Below the pieces are notes generated by a model, which worked only from the letters and a program-made list of their open reading frames with translations, made no database searches and had not been told where the DNA came from. This document shows, in pieces, positions 9,285 through 17,939 of a DNA stretch of 64,000 nt (positions are counted from its first letter, which is position 1; the number at the start of each line of letters is the position of its first letter). The translations under genes were made by a program, and so were the position numbers. Source of the DNA: Hymenobacter roseosalivarius DSM 11622 (lineage in GTDB: Bacteria; Bacteroidota; Bacteroidia; Cytophagales; Hymenobacteraceae); contig NZ_FWWW01000076.1 of assembly GCF_900176135.1 (NCBI RefSeq), forward strand, positions 49,942-113,941, read 5' to 3'.

Positions 9285-11078
9285 ATGTTCCGATTGCTTA
9301 TCGCTGATTCTCGTGTTTGCTTTTCTCTAGTACTGCTATGTGGGCTCCTAATGGTGCCTATTGCCCGCGGCCAGAATGCCCCCCCGAAGCGGGAAATGCG
9401 CGGCGTCTGGATTGCCAGCGTCGAGAATATTGACTGGCCCAGTCGGCGCGGTCTTACGCCTGAGCAACAGCGCCGCGAGTACACGCAAATGCTCGATACG
9501 CAGCAGAAAAACGGCATTAACGCGGTATTCGTGCAGATTCGGCCCGCCGCTGATGCTTTCTACCAAAGCGACCTGGAGCCCTGGAGCAAGTGGCTGACCG
9601 GGCAGCAGGGCAAAGCCCCCAGCCCCGCCTACGACCCCCTGCCTTTCCTGATTGATGAAGCCCACGCCCGCGGCATGGAGTTTCATGCCTGGTTCAATCC
9701 CTACCGCGCCTCCCTCGACTCGGTGACGAGCAAATTGGCTGCTACTCACCCTTTTCGGCAGCATCCTGAGTGGTTTTTGCGCTACTCAGGTAAGCTGCTC
9801 TTCAATCCTGGCTTACCCGAAGTGCGCGCCTACATCAGCAGAGTCATTCTGGACGTGGTGCGCCGCTACGACATTGATGGGGTGCATTTCGACGATTATT
9901 TCTATCCATATCCCGAAGCTGGTCAGGTTATTCACGATGAAGTGGCCTATCAGCAGTACAACCCCGAACAGCTGAAGCTGGCCGACTGGCGCCGCCAGAA
10001 CGTGAACCTGCTGGTGCGGGATCTGCACACCAATATTCAGAGCACGAAGCGCTGGGTGAAGTTTGGGATTTCGCCCTTTGGTGTCTGGATGAACCAAACC
10101 AGCAACCCCGAGGGCTCAGGCACGGCCGCTTTCGAGGGCTACTCGGGCCTGTATGCCGATGCTCGCCTCTGGATGCAGCAGGGCTGGGTTGATTATATAA
10201 TGCCCCAGCTATACTGGAGCACCACCTTCAAGCCGGCTTCTTATTCTGTGCTGCTGGAGTGGTGGGCGCGCAACCGCTTCGACCGGCACTTGTATATTGG
10301 GCAGGGCGCGTACCGCATTTTTGAAAACGGTAAGCGCGACCCTTCCTGGCGCGACCCCACCGAGCTGCCCCGCCAGATTCGACTCAACCGCTCTTACCCA
10401 ACGCAGGTAAGTGGCAGCGTGTTTTTTAGCTCCAAATCATTAATAGGCAACCCACTGCACGTAGCCGATACGCTGCGTCAGAACTTGTTCCGCTACCCGG
10501 CGCTGGTACCCACGATGCCGTGGCTGGATGCCGTGCCGCCCCGCGCGGCCCAGAACCTGATACTCACCCGCACCGGCCGCGCCGTAAGCCTGCTCTGGCA
10601 GCCCGGCCCCGCAGCCACCGATGGCGATGTGGCCCGCTACTTTGTAGTGTACCGTTTTGGCCCCAGAGAAACACCGGCCCCCGATGATCCGCGCCGTATT
10701 ATAGCCCTGGTGCCGCGTCCGGCCAACAACCAGCCTGCTTTAGTCGATACCACGGCCCGGCCCGGCGTGGAGTACGCCTACTACGTTACTTCCGTCGACC
10801 GACTGCATAATGAAAGCCCGCCCGTGCGCGTGAGCACGGTAGCCGGCTCGCCGATGCTGGTGGCGCAGGCCCCACCCGCCGTACCCTCGGTACCATCCGG
10901 GCCGCCAGCTCCGGTGCAGCCACACGATGCCACGCCGCGGCCCACCCGGACCGTACCGCCTGTCACCCCTCGCCCCACCATCAGTCGACCCGCGACCAAT
11001 ACAGCCAGCAAAACCAAAGTGAAAGTGAAAAAACGCAAGCGCGGCGGCTTCTTAAAGCAGGTGTTCGGTGGACGGTAG
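9285..11078 (+). CDS. GH10-like (GHL10/DUF187) secreted glycosidase with C-terminal Fn3 region
   Basis: A 597-residue exported protein with a signal peptide of ~29 residues (cleavage near ARGQ). Right after it comes the GHL10 start signature REMRGVWIASVENIDWPS, then a TIM-barrel with GMEFHAWFNPYRA and DIDGVHFDDYFYP. A fibronectin type III-like segment follows at ~430-510 (APQNLILTRTG-type start, YFVVYRFG). The tail is Pro/Thr-rich and ends in a strongly basic stretch (KVKKRKRGGFLKQ). DUF187 proteins are predicted glycosidases, some linked to peptidoglycan or glycan remodelling. The substrate is unproven. Confidence 0.85.
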   Translation: MFRLLIADSRVCFSLVLLCGLLMVPIARGQNAPPKREMRGVWIASVENIDWPSRRGLTPEQQRREYTQMLDTQQKNGINAVFVQIRPAADAFYQSDLEPWSKWLTGQQGKAPSPAYDPLPFLIDEAHARGMEFHAWFNPYRASLDSVTSKLAATHPFRQHPEWFLRYSGKLLFNPGLPEVRAYISRVILDVVRRYDIDGVHFDDYFYPYPEAGQVIHDEVAYQQYNPEQLKLADWRRQNVNLLVRDLHTNIQSTKRWVKFGISPFGVWMNQTSNPEGSGTAAFEGYSGLYADARLWMQQGWVDYIMPQLYWSTTFKPASYSVLLEWWARNRFDRHLYIGQGAYRIFENGKRDPSWRDPTELPRQIRLNRSYPTQVSGSVFFSSKSLIGNPLHVADTLRQNLFRYPALVPTMPWLDAVPPRAAQNLILTRTGRAVSLLWQPGPAATDGDVARYFVVYRFGPRETPAPDDPRRIIALVPRPANNQPALVDTTARPGVEYAYYVTSVDRLHNESPPVRVSTVAGSPMLVAQAPPAVPSVPSGPPAPVQPHDATPRPTRTVPPVTPRPTISRPATNTASKTKVKVKKRKRGGFLKQVFGGR

Positions 11079-11100
11079 GTGATTCTTCTTAGAGGCTGCG

Positions 11101-11220
11101 GTGGAGACGCATACTTGCATCTCGTCGTTGAACCAAAGGTCAGCGGGGCTGATGATTGGAATCATGTCATTCGAATTAAATAACATCAGCAACGATTGAG
11201 GCGCAATTATGCGCCTCTAC
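11101..11220. repeat. REP-like inverted repeat, diverged copy of the GTAG / GTTCAACGA family
   Basis: Two ~31-base arms (11101-11131 and 11190-11220) are imperfect inverted copies. Read outward-in, each is GTAG (or GTGG) followed by a palindrome of the form GAGGCGCA...TGCGCCTC and then CGTTG. The same layout occurs at 19229-19369 and 51165-51255. Confidence 0.7.
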
Positions 11221-11263
11221 CGCCAGCAGCCTCTCAGCGGTCTTGAAGATCACATAAGATCAC

Positions 11264-11298
11264 AAAAAAGCCCCCCAGAAACTCTGGGGGGCTTTTTT
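11264..11298. terminator. Bidirectional terminator made from a G6C inverted pair
   Basis: AAAAAAGCCCCCCAGA and TCTGGGGGGCTTTTTT pair around a short loop. It lies between converging genes (GHL10 glycosidase and SusC-operon lipoprotein). Confidence 0.9.
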
Positions 11299-11322
11299 AT
11301 AAGATACTAAGGGAATGCAGGC

Positions 11323-12612
11323 TTACAGTGCCTTCACGGCCAGCGTCACGGCTACATCGGTAGCGGAAGTTCGGTTGATGCCCGTTACGGTGAAGATAGC
11401 ATACTGATCGAGGCCGCGTACCCGCGCTATTACCACGTCGCCGACTACCACGTTATCGAGGGTCGTGACCTGATTAGCCGTTGGCGCGGTCAGGAACGTC
11501 TGCCGGATGCTGTTGAGGGTGGCCGAGGTGTAGGCCGCGGCCCCGCCCGTAGTCAGGCGTACAAAGCGAGTAGGCGTGGGGGCGGGGGTACCGGTAGTCG
11601 GGTTCAGCGCTTGCAGGCGTACGGCATTGCTGGCCGTATTGGTGATGGCCACGTCCTTGGTGCCGGCCGGGCCGGCGGCCGGTACGGTCGTGAAGGTGGT
11701 CAGGTCCAGGGCCGCCTGGTCGCCGCCGGTAGTGCCGGCGTAGGTGAGCGTGAGGGCGCGCGCGGCCGCCAGGGCCGTGGGCGGAGCGGGCGTGAGGGCA
11801 TCGGCGGTGGCCGAGGCCGTGCGGGCGGGCGTACGCACCTTGGCCTCGAAGCGGAAGGTGACCGCCTGCCCGGCCGAGCCGGCCGGGATGGTCGCATCCA
11901 CGTCCAGGGTGGTGGCAGCCCCGGTCTGAGCCCCCACGACGGGCAGGCGCTGCCGCAGCAGGCGGCGCTCGGCGGCGGCCCCTACCTTCACGTAGGTAAC
12001 GAGGCTGTCGAGGTCCTTGTAGAGAATGCTGGTGGCCGGGGTAGTGGTGGTGGCGGCCGTTACGCCATTCACGTTCAGGGTCAGATTATAGCGCACCACG
12101 TCGCCGGCCACTACCGGGCCGGCGGCCGGGGCCGTCACGTTCGTTGCCCGGTTGATGCGGATGGTGGGCGTGGCCTCCGCTACGCGGAAAAAAGCCGACC
12201 GGGTGCGGGACTGCCCGTTCTGACTGACCACGCGCACATCCACCCGGATCTGGGCTTTGTTGGCCGCCGGCGGCACCACGTAGCGCACCACCAGCGTATC
12301 GGCCCGCTTGAGGCGGGAGAAGGCAGGCTGATAAGGAATGGTCTGCACCACCACCGAGTCGGGGCTGGGCTCTATTTTTTGCAGCACCAGGATTTCCCGC
12401 ACCGGCGCGGTCTGCGCGGCGAAGTTCAGCTCCAGGGGCACGATTTCGCCCACGGCGTACTTGGTCGCGGGCGTAAAGTTGGAGTTGTTCAGCACGGTGG
12501 GGAACTGCGGCCCCACCTCGGTATAGTAAGTATCCAGCTCCTTGGTGCAGCTGGTCAGGAGGCCAGCCGCCGCCAGTAGCAGGGGCGTAAAACGCGTTAG
12601 AAAGTGCTTCAT
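11323..12612 (-). CDS. Outer-surface lipoprotein, third gene of a SusC/SusD operon
   Basis: A 429-residue lipoprotein with a signal peptide and lipobox ending LLTSC (Cys near residue 22). The rest is Thr/Ala/Val-rich beta-strand sequence resembling tandem Ig-like or Fn3-like domains. It starts 50 bases after the SusD-like gene and is clearly in that operon. By position it could be a SusE/SusF-type surface binding protein, but no family motif is visible, so this is inference from context. Confidence 0.65.
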   Translation of the reverse strand: MKHFLTRFTPLLLAAAGLLTSCTKELDTYYTEVGPQFPTVLNNSNFTPATKYAVGEIVPLELNFAAQTAPVREILVLQKIEPSPDSVVVQTIPYQPAFSRLKRADTLVVRYVVPPAANKAQIRVDVRVVSQNGQSRTRSAFFRVAEATPTIRINRATNVTAPAAGPVVAGDVVRYNLTLNVNGVTAATTTTPATSILYKDLDSLVTYVKVGAAAERRLLRQRLPVVGAQTGAATTLDVDATIPAGSAGQAVTFRFEAKVRTPARTASATADALTPAPPTALAAARALTLTYAGTTGGDQAALDLTTFTTVPAAGPAGTKDVAITNTASNAVRLQALNPTTGTPAPTPTRFVRLTTGGAAAYTSATLNSIRQTFLTAPTANQVTTLDNVVVGDVVIARVRGLDQYAIFTVTGINRTSATDVAVTLAVKAL

Positions 12613-12662
12613 AAACAGGAATTAACTAAGCCAGAAAAAAGACGTGGGGGGCAAAATCAGCC

Positions 12663-14216
12663 CTAGGGCTGGTCCCACCACACGGGCAGGGCCACGTAGT
12701 CGGGCGCGTTGCCGCCCAGGCGCGCGATTTCGTTGGGGTTGTAGAGCACTTCCGTCGCGCCGGGCAGCAGGCGGCGCGGGAAGCGTACCCCGGCGGGGGA
12801 AGTAGGCGTGGCGGCTGTAACCAGGGCCGTATTCACGTTGCTGGGGGCCCGCAGATTCACGTAGATGGCGGGGCTGAAGTCGAAGCGGCGCATATCCGAC
12901 CACGACTCCGGATTCAGGAACATGGCGATGTACTTCTGCTCCATGATGTTCTTCAGCTCCAGGGCGGCGGCATTCTGCGGCACGGCCGCGCTGGCCAGGT
13001 AAGCCGTAATCTGGGCCTCAGTGATGGGGGGATACGTCACGGTCGTAATCGTGGTGTTCGTGCCGCCCGTCCCGATTTTGCGCATGTGGGCCCGGATGCC
13101 TTCCTGAAACGCGGTGAAGGCCCGCGTACGGTTGCCGGCCCGGAACGCCGCTTCGGCCTCAATGAATTTGAGCTCGTGATAGGTAATCAGCTCAAAGTAG
13201 CCCAGGTCGCGGGCGTACCAGCTGGCATAAAAATCGGTGAGCTGCGAGCCCGGCGCCAGATTGGCGGTGGTGGCCGTGCCCACGCCGGGGTCGGCACCGG
13301 TGCTGGTGGCCGTGGCCATAATGGGCAGGCGCGGATCGACGACGCCAAACGTGCGGCCGTCCAGGTACTTGATCAGGTTGGCCGAAAAGGTTGCGGTCGC
13401 GAAGTTGTTGCGGGTGGTGCCAAAGATATTCGTGGTGTTCGTGAGCGGGGCCACGGCCACCTGAAACTGGAGCTGCGCATCGTCGGCAGTGGCCTTGAAG
13501 CCCTGATCAACCAGGGCCAGAATGGCGTTCGGGTCGTAGGAGGCCTTCTTGGTCAGATGGTGGTTCTGCCGGGCCTTGAGCGAGTACGCCAGCCTGATCC
13601 ACTTGCCCACGTCGCCCCGGTACAGGATGTCGCCGCTGATGCTGGGCGAAGTCAGGTAGAGCGGACGGAAATTGGCCGAGGCCGGCTTGCTCATCTCCGT
13701 GATGCCCTCGTCGAGCAATTGGTTGATGTTAGCGTAAATCTGCTCCTGGGAATCATACTTGGGCGTGTAGTTCCGCGCGCCCAGAAAGGCCTCGGAGTAG
13801 GGAATGTCGCCGAACATATCGGTGGCGTGGCTCAGCAGCAGGGCCAGCATGATTTTGCCCGCCCCCACGTAGTACACCGAGCCCTCGGCCTGGGCCGCGG
13901 CAATCATGGGCGGAATATTGCCCCCCGACTGGAAGTAGGTGAAGTTGAAGGTGTTGGTGCTCTGCGCGTTGGTGTAGAAGAAGCCATCGACGGCGTTGTT
14001 GGCCGCGCGGCTCACCAGGTACTGGGTGATAAACGGGGTGCGCAGGGCCGTAAACATCTGGGTCTGCGCGCCGTTGGCGATAATGCTGGGCAGCAGAAAG
14101 TTGGGTGTCGCCGTGGTGGGGTTGTTCGGGTCGGTGTTCACGTCGAGGAAGTCCTCGCAGGCCGTGAGCAATCCGCCGCCCAGCACCAGGCCCAGCATAA
14201 GGATGAGTTTTTTCAT
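12663..14216 (-). CDS. SusD/RagB-like outer membrane nutrient-binding lipoprotein
   Basis: About 517 residues starting at the ATG at 14216, which gives a lipoprotein signal (MKKLILMLGLVLGGGLLTAC) followed by EDFLDVNTDPNNPTTATPNFLLP, the typical start of the SusD-like-2 family. TPR-like helical segments and the C-terminal YNPNEIARLGGNAPDY and WWDQP elements match the family. It caps the SusC barrel and captures ligand at the cell surface. It follows susC after 145 bases. The bound ligand is not deducible, because no degradative enzyme is in the operon. Confidence 0.9.
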   Translation of the reverse strand: MKKLILMLGLVLGGGLLTACEDFLDVNTDPNNPTTATPNFLLPSIIANGAQTQMFTALRTPFITQYLVSRAANNAVDGFFYTNAQSTNTFNFTYFQSGGNIPPMIAAAQAEGSVYYVGAGKIMLALLLSHATDMFGDIPYSEAFLGARNYTPKYDSQEQIYANINQLLDEGITEMSKPASANFRPLYLTSPSISGDILYRGDVGKWIRLAYSLKARQNHHLTKKASYDPNAILALVDQGFKATADDAQLQFQVAVAPLTNTTNIFGTTRNNFATATFSANLIKYLDGRTFGVVDPRLPIMATATSTGADPGVGTATTANLAPGSQLTDFYASWYARDLGYFELITYHELKFIEAEAAFRAGNRTRAFTAFQEGIRAHMRKIGTGGTNTTITTVTYPPITEAQITAYLASAAVPQNAAALELKNIMEQKYIAMFLNPESWSDMRRFDFSPAIYVNLRAPSNVNTALVTAATPTSPAGVRFPRRLLPGATEVLYNPNEIARLGGNAPDYVALPVWWDQP

Positions 14217-14361
14217 ATGAAGAAGCTGAAAGCTGAATTGTTGAATTGTTAAATGGCTGAATCTCCGTGGGCTGAATGATTGAGTGGCTAAATGGCTGTT
14301 GTTCCGTAGAGTCGTTGTAACGATTAACCATTCACCCATTTAACCCACAGCCATTTATCCA

Positions 14362-17300
14362 TTAAAAAGTAACCCGTATGCCCATGTCCACGCCGCGCGT
14401 GGCGGGCACGCTGCCGTAGTCGAAGCCGTTGGAGCCGCCGCCGCGCACCCCGGCTCCCGCCGCGGAGGTTTCGGGGTCGGCCCCGCTGTAGTTGGTGAGC
14501 AGCAGCAGGTTGCGGCCCGTCACGCTCAGCTCCACGCCCTTGACGAAGGACCGACCAAAGACCGACGAGGGCAGGGCGTAGCTCAGGGTGGCGTAGCGCA
14601 GGCGCGTCCAGGAGCCATCCTCAATAAAGGCCGAGCCCACCGTACCCAGGATGTTCTGATAGTAGCCCTGGGTGAGCTCCACGGGGCGGGTATTGGCCAC
14701 GTAGGAAGTAGAGCCGTCGGAGTTAGGCGTGGCAATCACGCCGTCGAACACCACTTCCTTGAAGCGGTCCGTCGTGCGCTCGCTCAGGCCGGTGCGGGTG
14801 GCAAACCAGTCGTTGCCGTTCACCACTTTGCCCCCCTTGCGGAAATCGAAGAGGAAGGTAAGCTGCAAGTCCTTGTAAGTGAGCGTATTGGTGATCTGAG
14901 TGGTGAAATCGGGAGCCCGGTTGCCCTGGTAGGTGAAAGTGTTGTTCACCAACGGGTAGCCCGTGGTCGGGTTGATCAGGATGCGGCCGTCGGGGGCGCG
15001 CTGCCAGTCGCTGGCTCCGATGGAGGTGAGCGGCCGGCCGGGGAAAGCGCCGCCCTGGGCGTTGTCGATGATAAAGGCGTCGGACTGGTATACTACCGTC
15101 AGTACGCTGGGCAGCTCCACGGTTTTGTTTTTGTTGCGGTAGAAGTTCGCGTTCACGTCCCAGTTGAACTTGGGCGTCTTCACCGGCGAGCCGTTCAGCG
15201 AGATTTCGAGGCCCCGGTTTTCTACGGTGCCGCCGTTGATGTACTGCAAAATAAAGCCCGTGGCCTGGCTCACGCGCGGGGCGATGAGCTGGTCGGTGGT
15301 GCGGGTGTAGTACACGTTGGCGTCCAGGCCGAGGCGGTTTTGCAGAAAGCGCAGCTCCAGGCCCGCCTCGTAGGAGCGGGTGCGCTCGGGAATGAGCAGG
15401 CGGTTGGAGCCGAAGAAGCCGTTGCGGAAGCCACCGCCGATGTAGGTGTTGGCCGCCAGCGGCGACTCCACGCGGTAGGGCCCCGTGTCTTTGCCCACCT
15501 CCGCGACGGAGGCCCGGATCTTCCCGTAGTTCAGGATGGGATTCTGCTCCAGGCCCAGGGTACGGGTAAACTCATAGCCCGCGCCGATGGAGCCGTAGCC
15601 GAAGCCCCGGCCGAAGGTCTTGTTCTGGTCGGGCCGCGGCAGCGTCGACGACAGGTCGTAGCGCCCGCTCAGCTCCACGAACAGCTGATCCAGAAACACG
15701 AGGCTGAGCTGGCCGAAATTGCCCACCAGCCGGCGGGTCACGTTGCTGGTCAGCGCGTTGCGGTTGACGGTGTTGTTGATGCTGACGAAATTGGGATTCT
15801 GAAAGATCAGGCCAATGATGTTGGTCGTCTCGTTCTGGTTCTGCTCGATGGTGTTGCCCAGGGTCAGCGTCCCGCGGAAGTTCTCGTTGAACTGGTGGCT
15901 GAGCGTGGCCAGAAAGTTGGAGTTCAGAATGCGGTTGGCGTTGGTGGTTTCGGCAATGCCGCCATCCTGGTTATTCACCAGCGAAGTGCCCACGGCCCGC
16001 ACCGAGCGCACGCGCTCCTGGTAGAAGTCGGTGCCCAGGGTATAGCCAAAGCTCAGCCATTTGAAGGCCGCGAAGTTCAGGGACGCGTTGCCGATAAAGC
16101 GGTTGGTGCGGTCGGTCTGGGGGTTGCGCTCTACCGTGAAGTAGGGGTTGTCGGCGTCGGCGGCGCTGGTGGCCGCGCCCAGCAGGCGGCGGCGGGTGCC
16201 GTCCGGGTTGAGGTAGTTGCGCGTATCGTCGTTGCGGGGCCAGTTGAGCAGGCTCACCAGATAGCCCCCCGAGCCGCCGAACAGGCCGGGGCCCTGCACT
16301 GGCCGCTCGCCGCCCGAGTTCAGATAGTTGGCCGAGGCATTGGCCGTCAGCTTGGGCGAAATCTGCACCGTACCGGCCAGGCGCACCGAGGCCTTGTCGT
16401 ACTCGCTGCGGGGCGTGATGCCCTTCGAGTCGAGGTGCTGCACCGACAGCAGGAAGCTGGCCCGGTCCGAGCCGCCGGTCAGGGTCAGGTAGTTCTGAAA
16501 CGAGGTGCCCTTCTGATAGAAGTTCTGCAGGTTGTCGAACACCTCCTCGTTGGGGGCAAAGCGCGGCCCCCACGAAAGGCGGGTAGCGGGGTCAAAAATG
16601 CCCGCTGTCCCCTGCTTGTACTGGTCCTGAAGCCGGGGCAGCCGGTTCACCTCATCCACTGAAAACTGCGTGCGGTAGGTAAGGGAAGTACGGCCGGCCT
16701 GGCCGCTTTTGGTCTTGATAATCACGGCCCCGTTGGCGGCCCGCAGGCCGTAGAGCACGGCCGCGGCCGGCCCTTTGAGTACGGTCATGCTCTCGACATC
16801 CTCGGGGTTGATGTCGGAGGCGCGGTTGGTGGTGCCCACCGAGCGGCCCAGAATGCCGTTGAAAGACGAGCCCCCACCCGGCGCAATCGACTCGGCGAAG
16901 GAGGAGTTGTCCATAATTACGCCGTCAATCACGAACAGGGGCTGGTTGTCGCCGTCGAGCGAGGTGCCGCCGCGAATCACGATGGCCGCGCCCTCGCCGG
17001 GGCCGCCGCCCGAGCTGGTGATGTTCACGCCCGCGATTTTGCCCTGCAAGGCATTCACGATGTTGGGCTGGCGCGAGTCGATCAGCTCCTTGCCCTGCAC
17101 CTGCTGAGCACTGGTGACCAGAGTGCGCTTCTCTTTCTCAATGCCAAACGCGCTGGTGACGTATACCTCCTTCAGATTGGTGCTGCTCGTGGCCAGGGCC
17201 ACGTCGATGGTGCCATCGGTCGCCTGGCGCTCCTGGGCCGCGTAGCCGATGAAGCTGAACACCAGGGTGCTGCCTTCGGGCACGTTGGGGAGCGTGTAGC

Positions 17301-17484
17301 GGCCGTCGGCCCCGGTCTGCACGCCATTCGTGGTGCCTTTCACTATCACGTTCACGCCCGGCAGGGGCGAGCGGTCGTCGAGGGCCGTCACGACGCCCGT
17401 TACGGAGCGGCCGCCGGTCTGGGCGTGGGCCAGGGGCGGCAGCAGCCAGCCCAGCACCAGGAAAAACCATAGAAGTTTTTTCAT
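14362..17484 (-). CDS. SusC/RagA TonB-linked outer membrane transporter
   Basis: A 1040-residue TonB-dependent receptor. It has a signal peptide (cleavage near AHAQ), an N-terminal carboxypeptidase-regulatory-like domain (~28-110, TGVVTALDDRSPLPGVNV), a plug domain (~115-240, with NVVNAL-type and VIDGVIMDNS elements) and a long beta-barrel ending in Phe (GVDMGIRVTF). It imports oligosaccharides, peptides or other ligands with its SusD partner, powered by TonB-ExbBD. It is first in a three-gene leftward operon with the SusD-like protein and a lipoprotein. A strong hairpin lies ~40-80 bases upstream of the start. Confidence 0.93.
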   Translation of the reverse strand: MKKLLWFFLVLGWLLPPLAHAQTGGRSVTGVVTALDDRSPLPGVNVIVKGTTNGVQTGADGRYTLPNVPEGSTLVFSFIGYAAQERQATDGTIDVALATSSTNLKEVYVTSAFGIEKEKRTLVTSAQQVQGKELIDSRQPNIVNALQGKIAGVNITSSGGGPGEGAAIVIRGGTSLDGDNQPLFVIDGVIMDNSSFAESIAPGGGSSFNGILGRSVGTTNRASDINPEDVESMTVLKGPAAAVLYGLRAANGAVIIKTKSGQAGRTSLTYRTQFSVDEVNRLPRLQDQYKQGTAGIFDPATRLSWGPRFAPNEEVFDNLQNFYQKGTSFQNYLTLTGGSDRASFLLSVQHLDSKGITPRSEYDKASVRLAGTVQISPKLTANASANYLNSGGERPVQGPGLFGGSGGYLVSLLNWPRNDDTRNYLNPDGTRRRLLGAATSAADADNPYFTVERNPQTDRTNRFIGNASLNFAAFKWLSFGYTLGTDFYQERVRSVRAVGTSLVNNQDGGIAETTNANRILNSNFLATLSHQFNENFRGTLTLGNTIEQNQNETTNIIGLIFQNPNFVSINNTVNRNALTSNVTRRLVGNFGQLSLVFLDQLFVELSGRYDLSSTLPRPDQNKTFGRGFGYGSIGAGYEFTRTLGLEQNPILNYGKIRASVAEVGKDTGPYRVESPLAANTYIGGGFRNGFFGSNRLLIPERTRSYEAGLELRFLQNRLGLDANVYYTRTTDQLIAPRVSQATGFILQYINGGTVENRGLEISLNGSPVKTPKFNWDVNANFYRNKNKTVELPSVLTVVYQSDAFIIDNAQGGAFPGRPLTSIGASDWQRAPDGRILINPTTGYPLVNNTFTYQGNRAPDFTTQITNTLTYKDLQLTFLFDFRKGGKVVNGNDWFATRTGLSERTTDRFKEVVFDGVIATPNSDGSTSYVANTRPVELTQGYYQNILGTVGSAFIEDGSWTRLRYATLSYALPSSVFGRSFVKGVELSVTGRNLLLLTNYSGADPETSAAGAGVRGGGSNGFDYGSVPATRGVDMGIRVTF

Positions 17485-17525
17485 TGAAGCGAAAAAAAGG
17501 TGAAAGAAGAAGGAAAAAAGCAGAC

Positions 17526-17563
17526 GGCCGGAATCCGGTGCTCAAAGCAGTTGGATTCCGGCC
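17526..17563 (-). promoter_or_regulatory. Hairpin in the susC upstream/leader region
   Basis: A perfect 11-bp inverted repeat, GGCCGGAATCC / GGATTCCGGCC, with a 16-base loop. On the susC strand it is followed within a few bases by CTTTTTTCC. This shape fits an intrinsic terminator or attenuator ahead of susC, or a terminator of an undetected leader RNA. Confidence 0.5.
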
Positions 17564-17783
17564 GGAATAGCCCCTGTGCTCAGTGGGGGGCAAAACAGAG
17601 ACAGCTACTGGTCTTCATAAAAAAGGATGATCTACTTAAAAAAACAAGCTGCTCAGGGGCCAAGTTGCGCTTTTATCAGACCACTCGATGAAAAGGTAGG
17701 GTTAAAACTAGAAACGTTGCGTGGGCTACACAACTATATCTGTAATTTTATTCAGCGCAGCTTCTCGTTTGAAAGGCGCATTT

Positions 17784-17896
17784 GTAGCCCGGAGTGGTAC
17801 TCCGGGCTCACGCGCAGCGTGAAGCCGCGCGTGAGCAATCGTCAGCAAACGGTTGATTCGCGCTCCGCGCGAGCCCGGAGTGCCACTCCGGGCTAC
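17784..17896. repeat. REP-like nested inverted repeat with GTAG ends
   Basis: Both ends read GTAG followed by a palindrome CCCGGAGTGGYACTCCGGG. The two arms are inverted copies of each other (about 30 bases, few mismatches) and each arm can also fold on itself. GTAG plus palindrome is the classic layout of REP elements mobilised by RAYT transposases. No RAYT gene is in this window. Confidence 0.75.
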
Positions 17897-17939
17897 ATTT
17901 ATTCCAGGCTACATTTCCTGTACTCTTAACCCTGAACTC

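Larger units (their letters stand above)
17485..17939. other. Intergenic region between divergent susC and COG4299 genes
   Basis: No gene is visible. The region holds the susC leader hairpin (17526-17563), one single G6C motif (17585-17590) and a REP-like inverted repeat (17784-17896). Open frames crossing it have no support. Confidence 0.6.

Noticed and set aside
13086..16662. Long rightward frames opposite the susC/susD genes
   Set aside because: They overlap genes with complete SusC/SusD motifs and have Arg/Gly/Ala/Val-rich nonsense composition.
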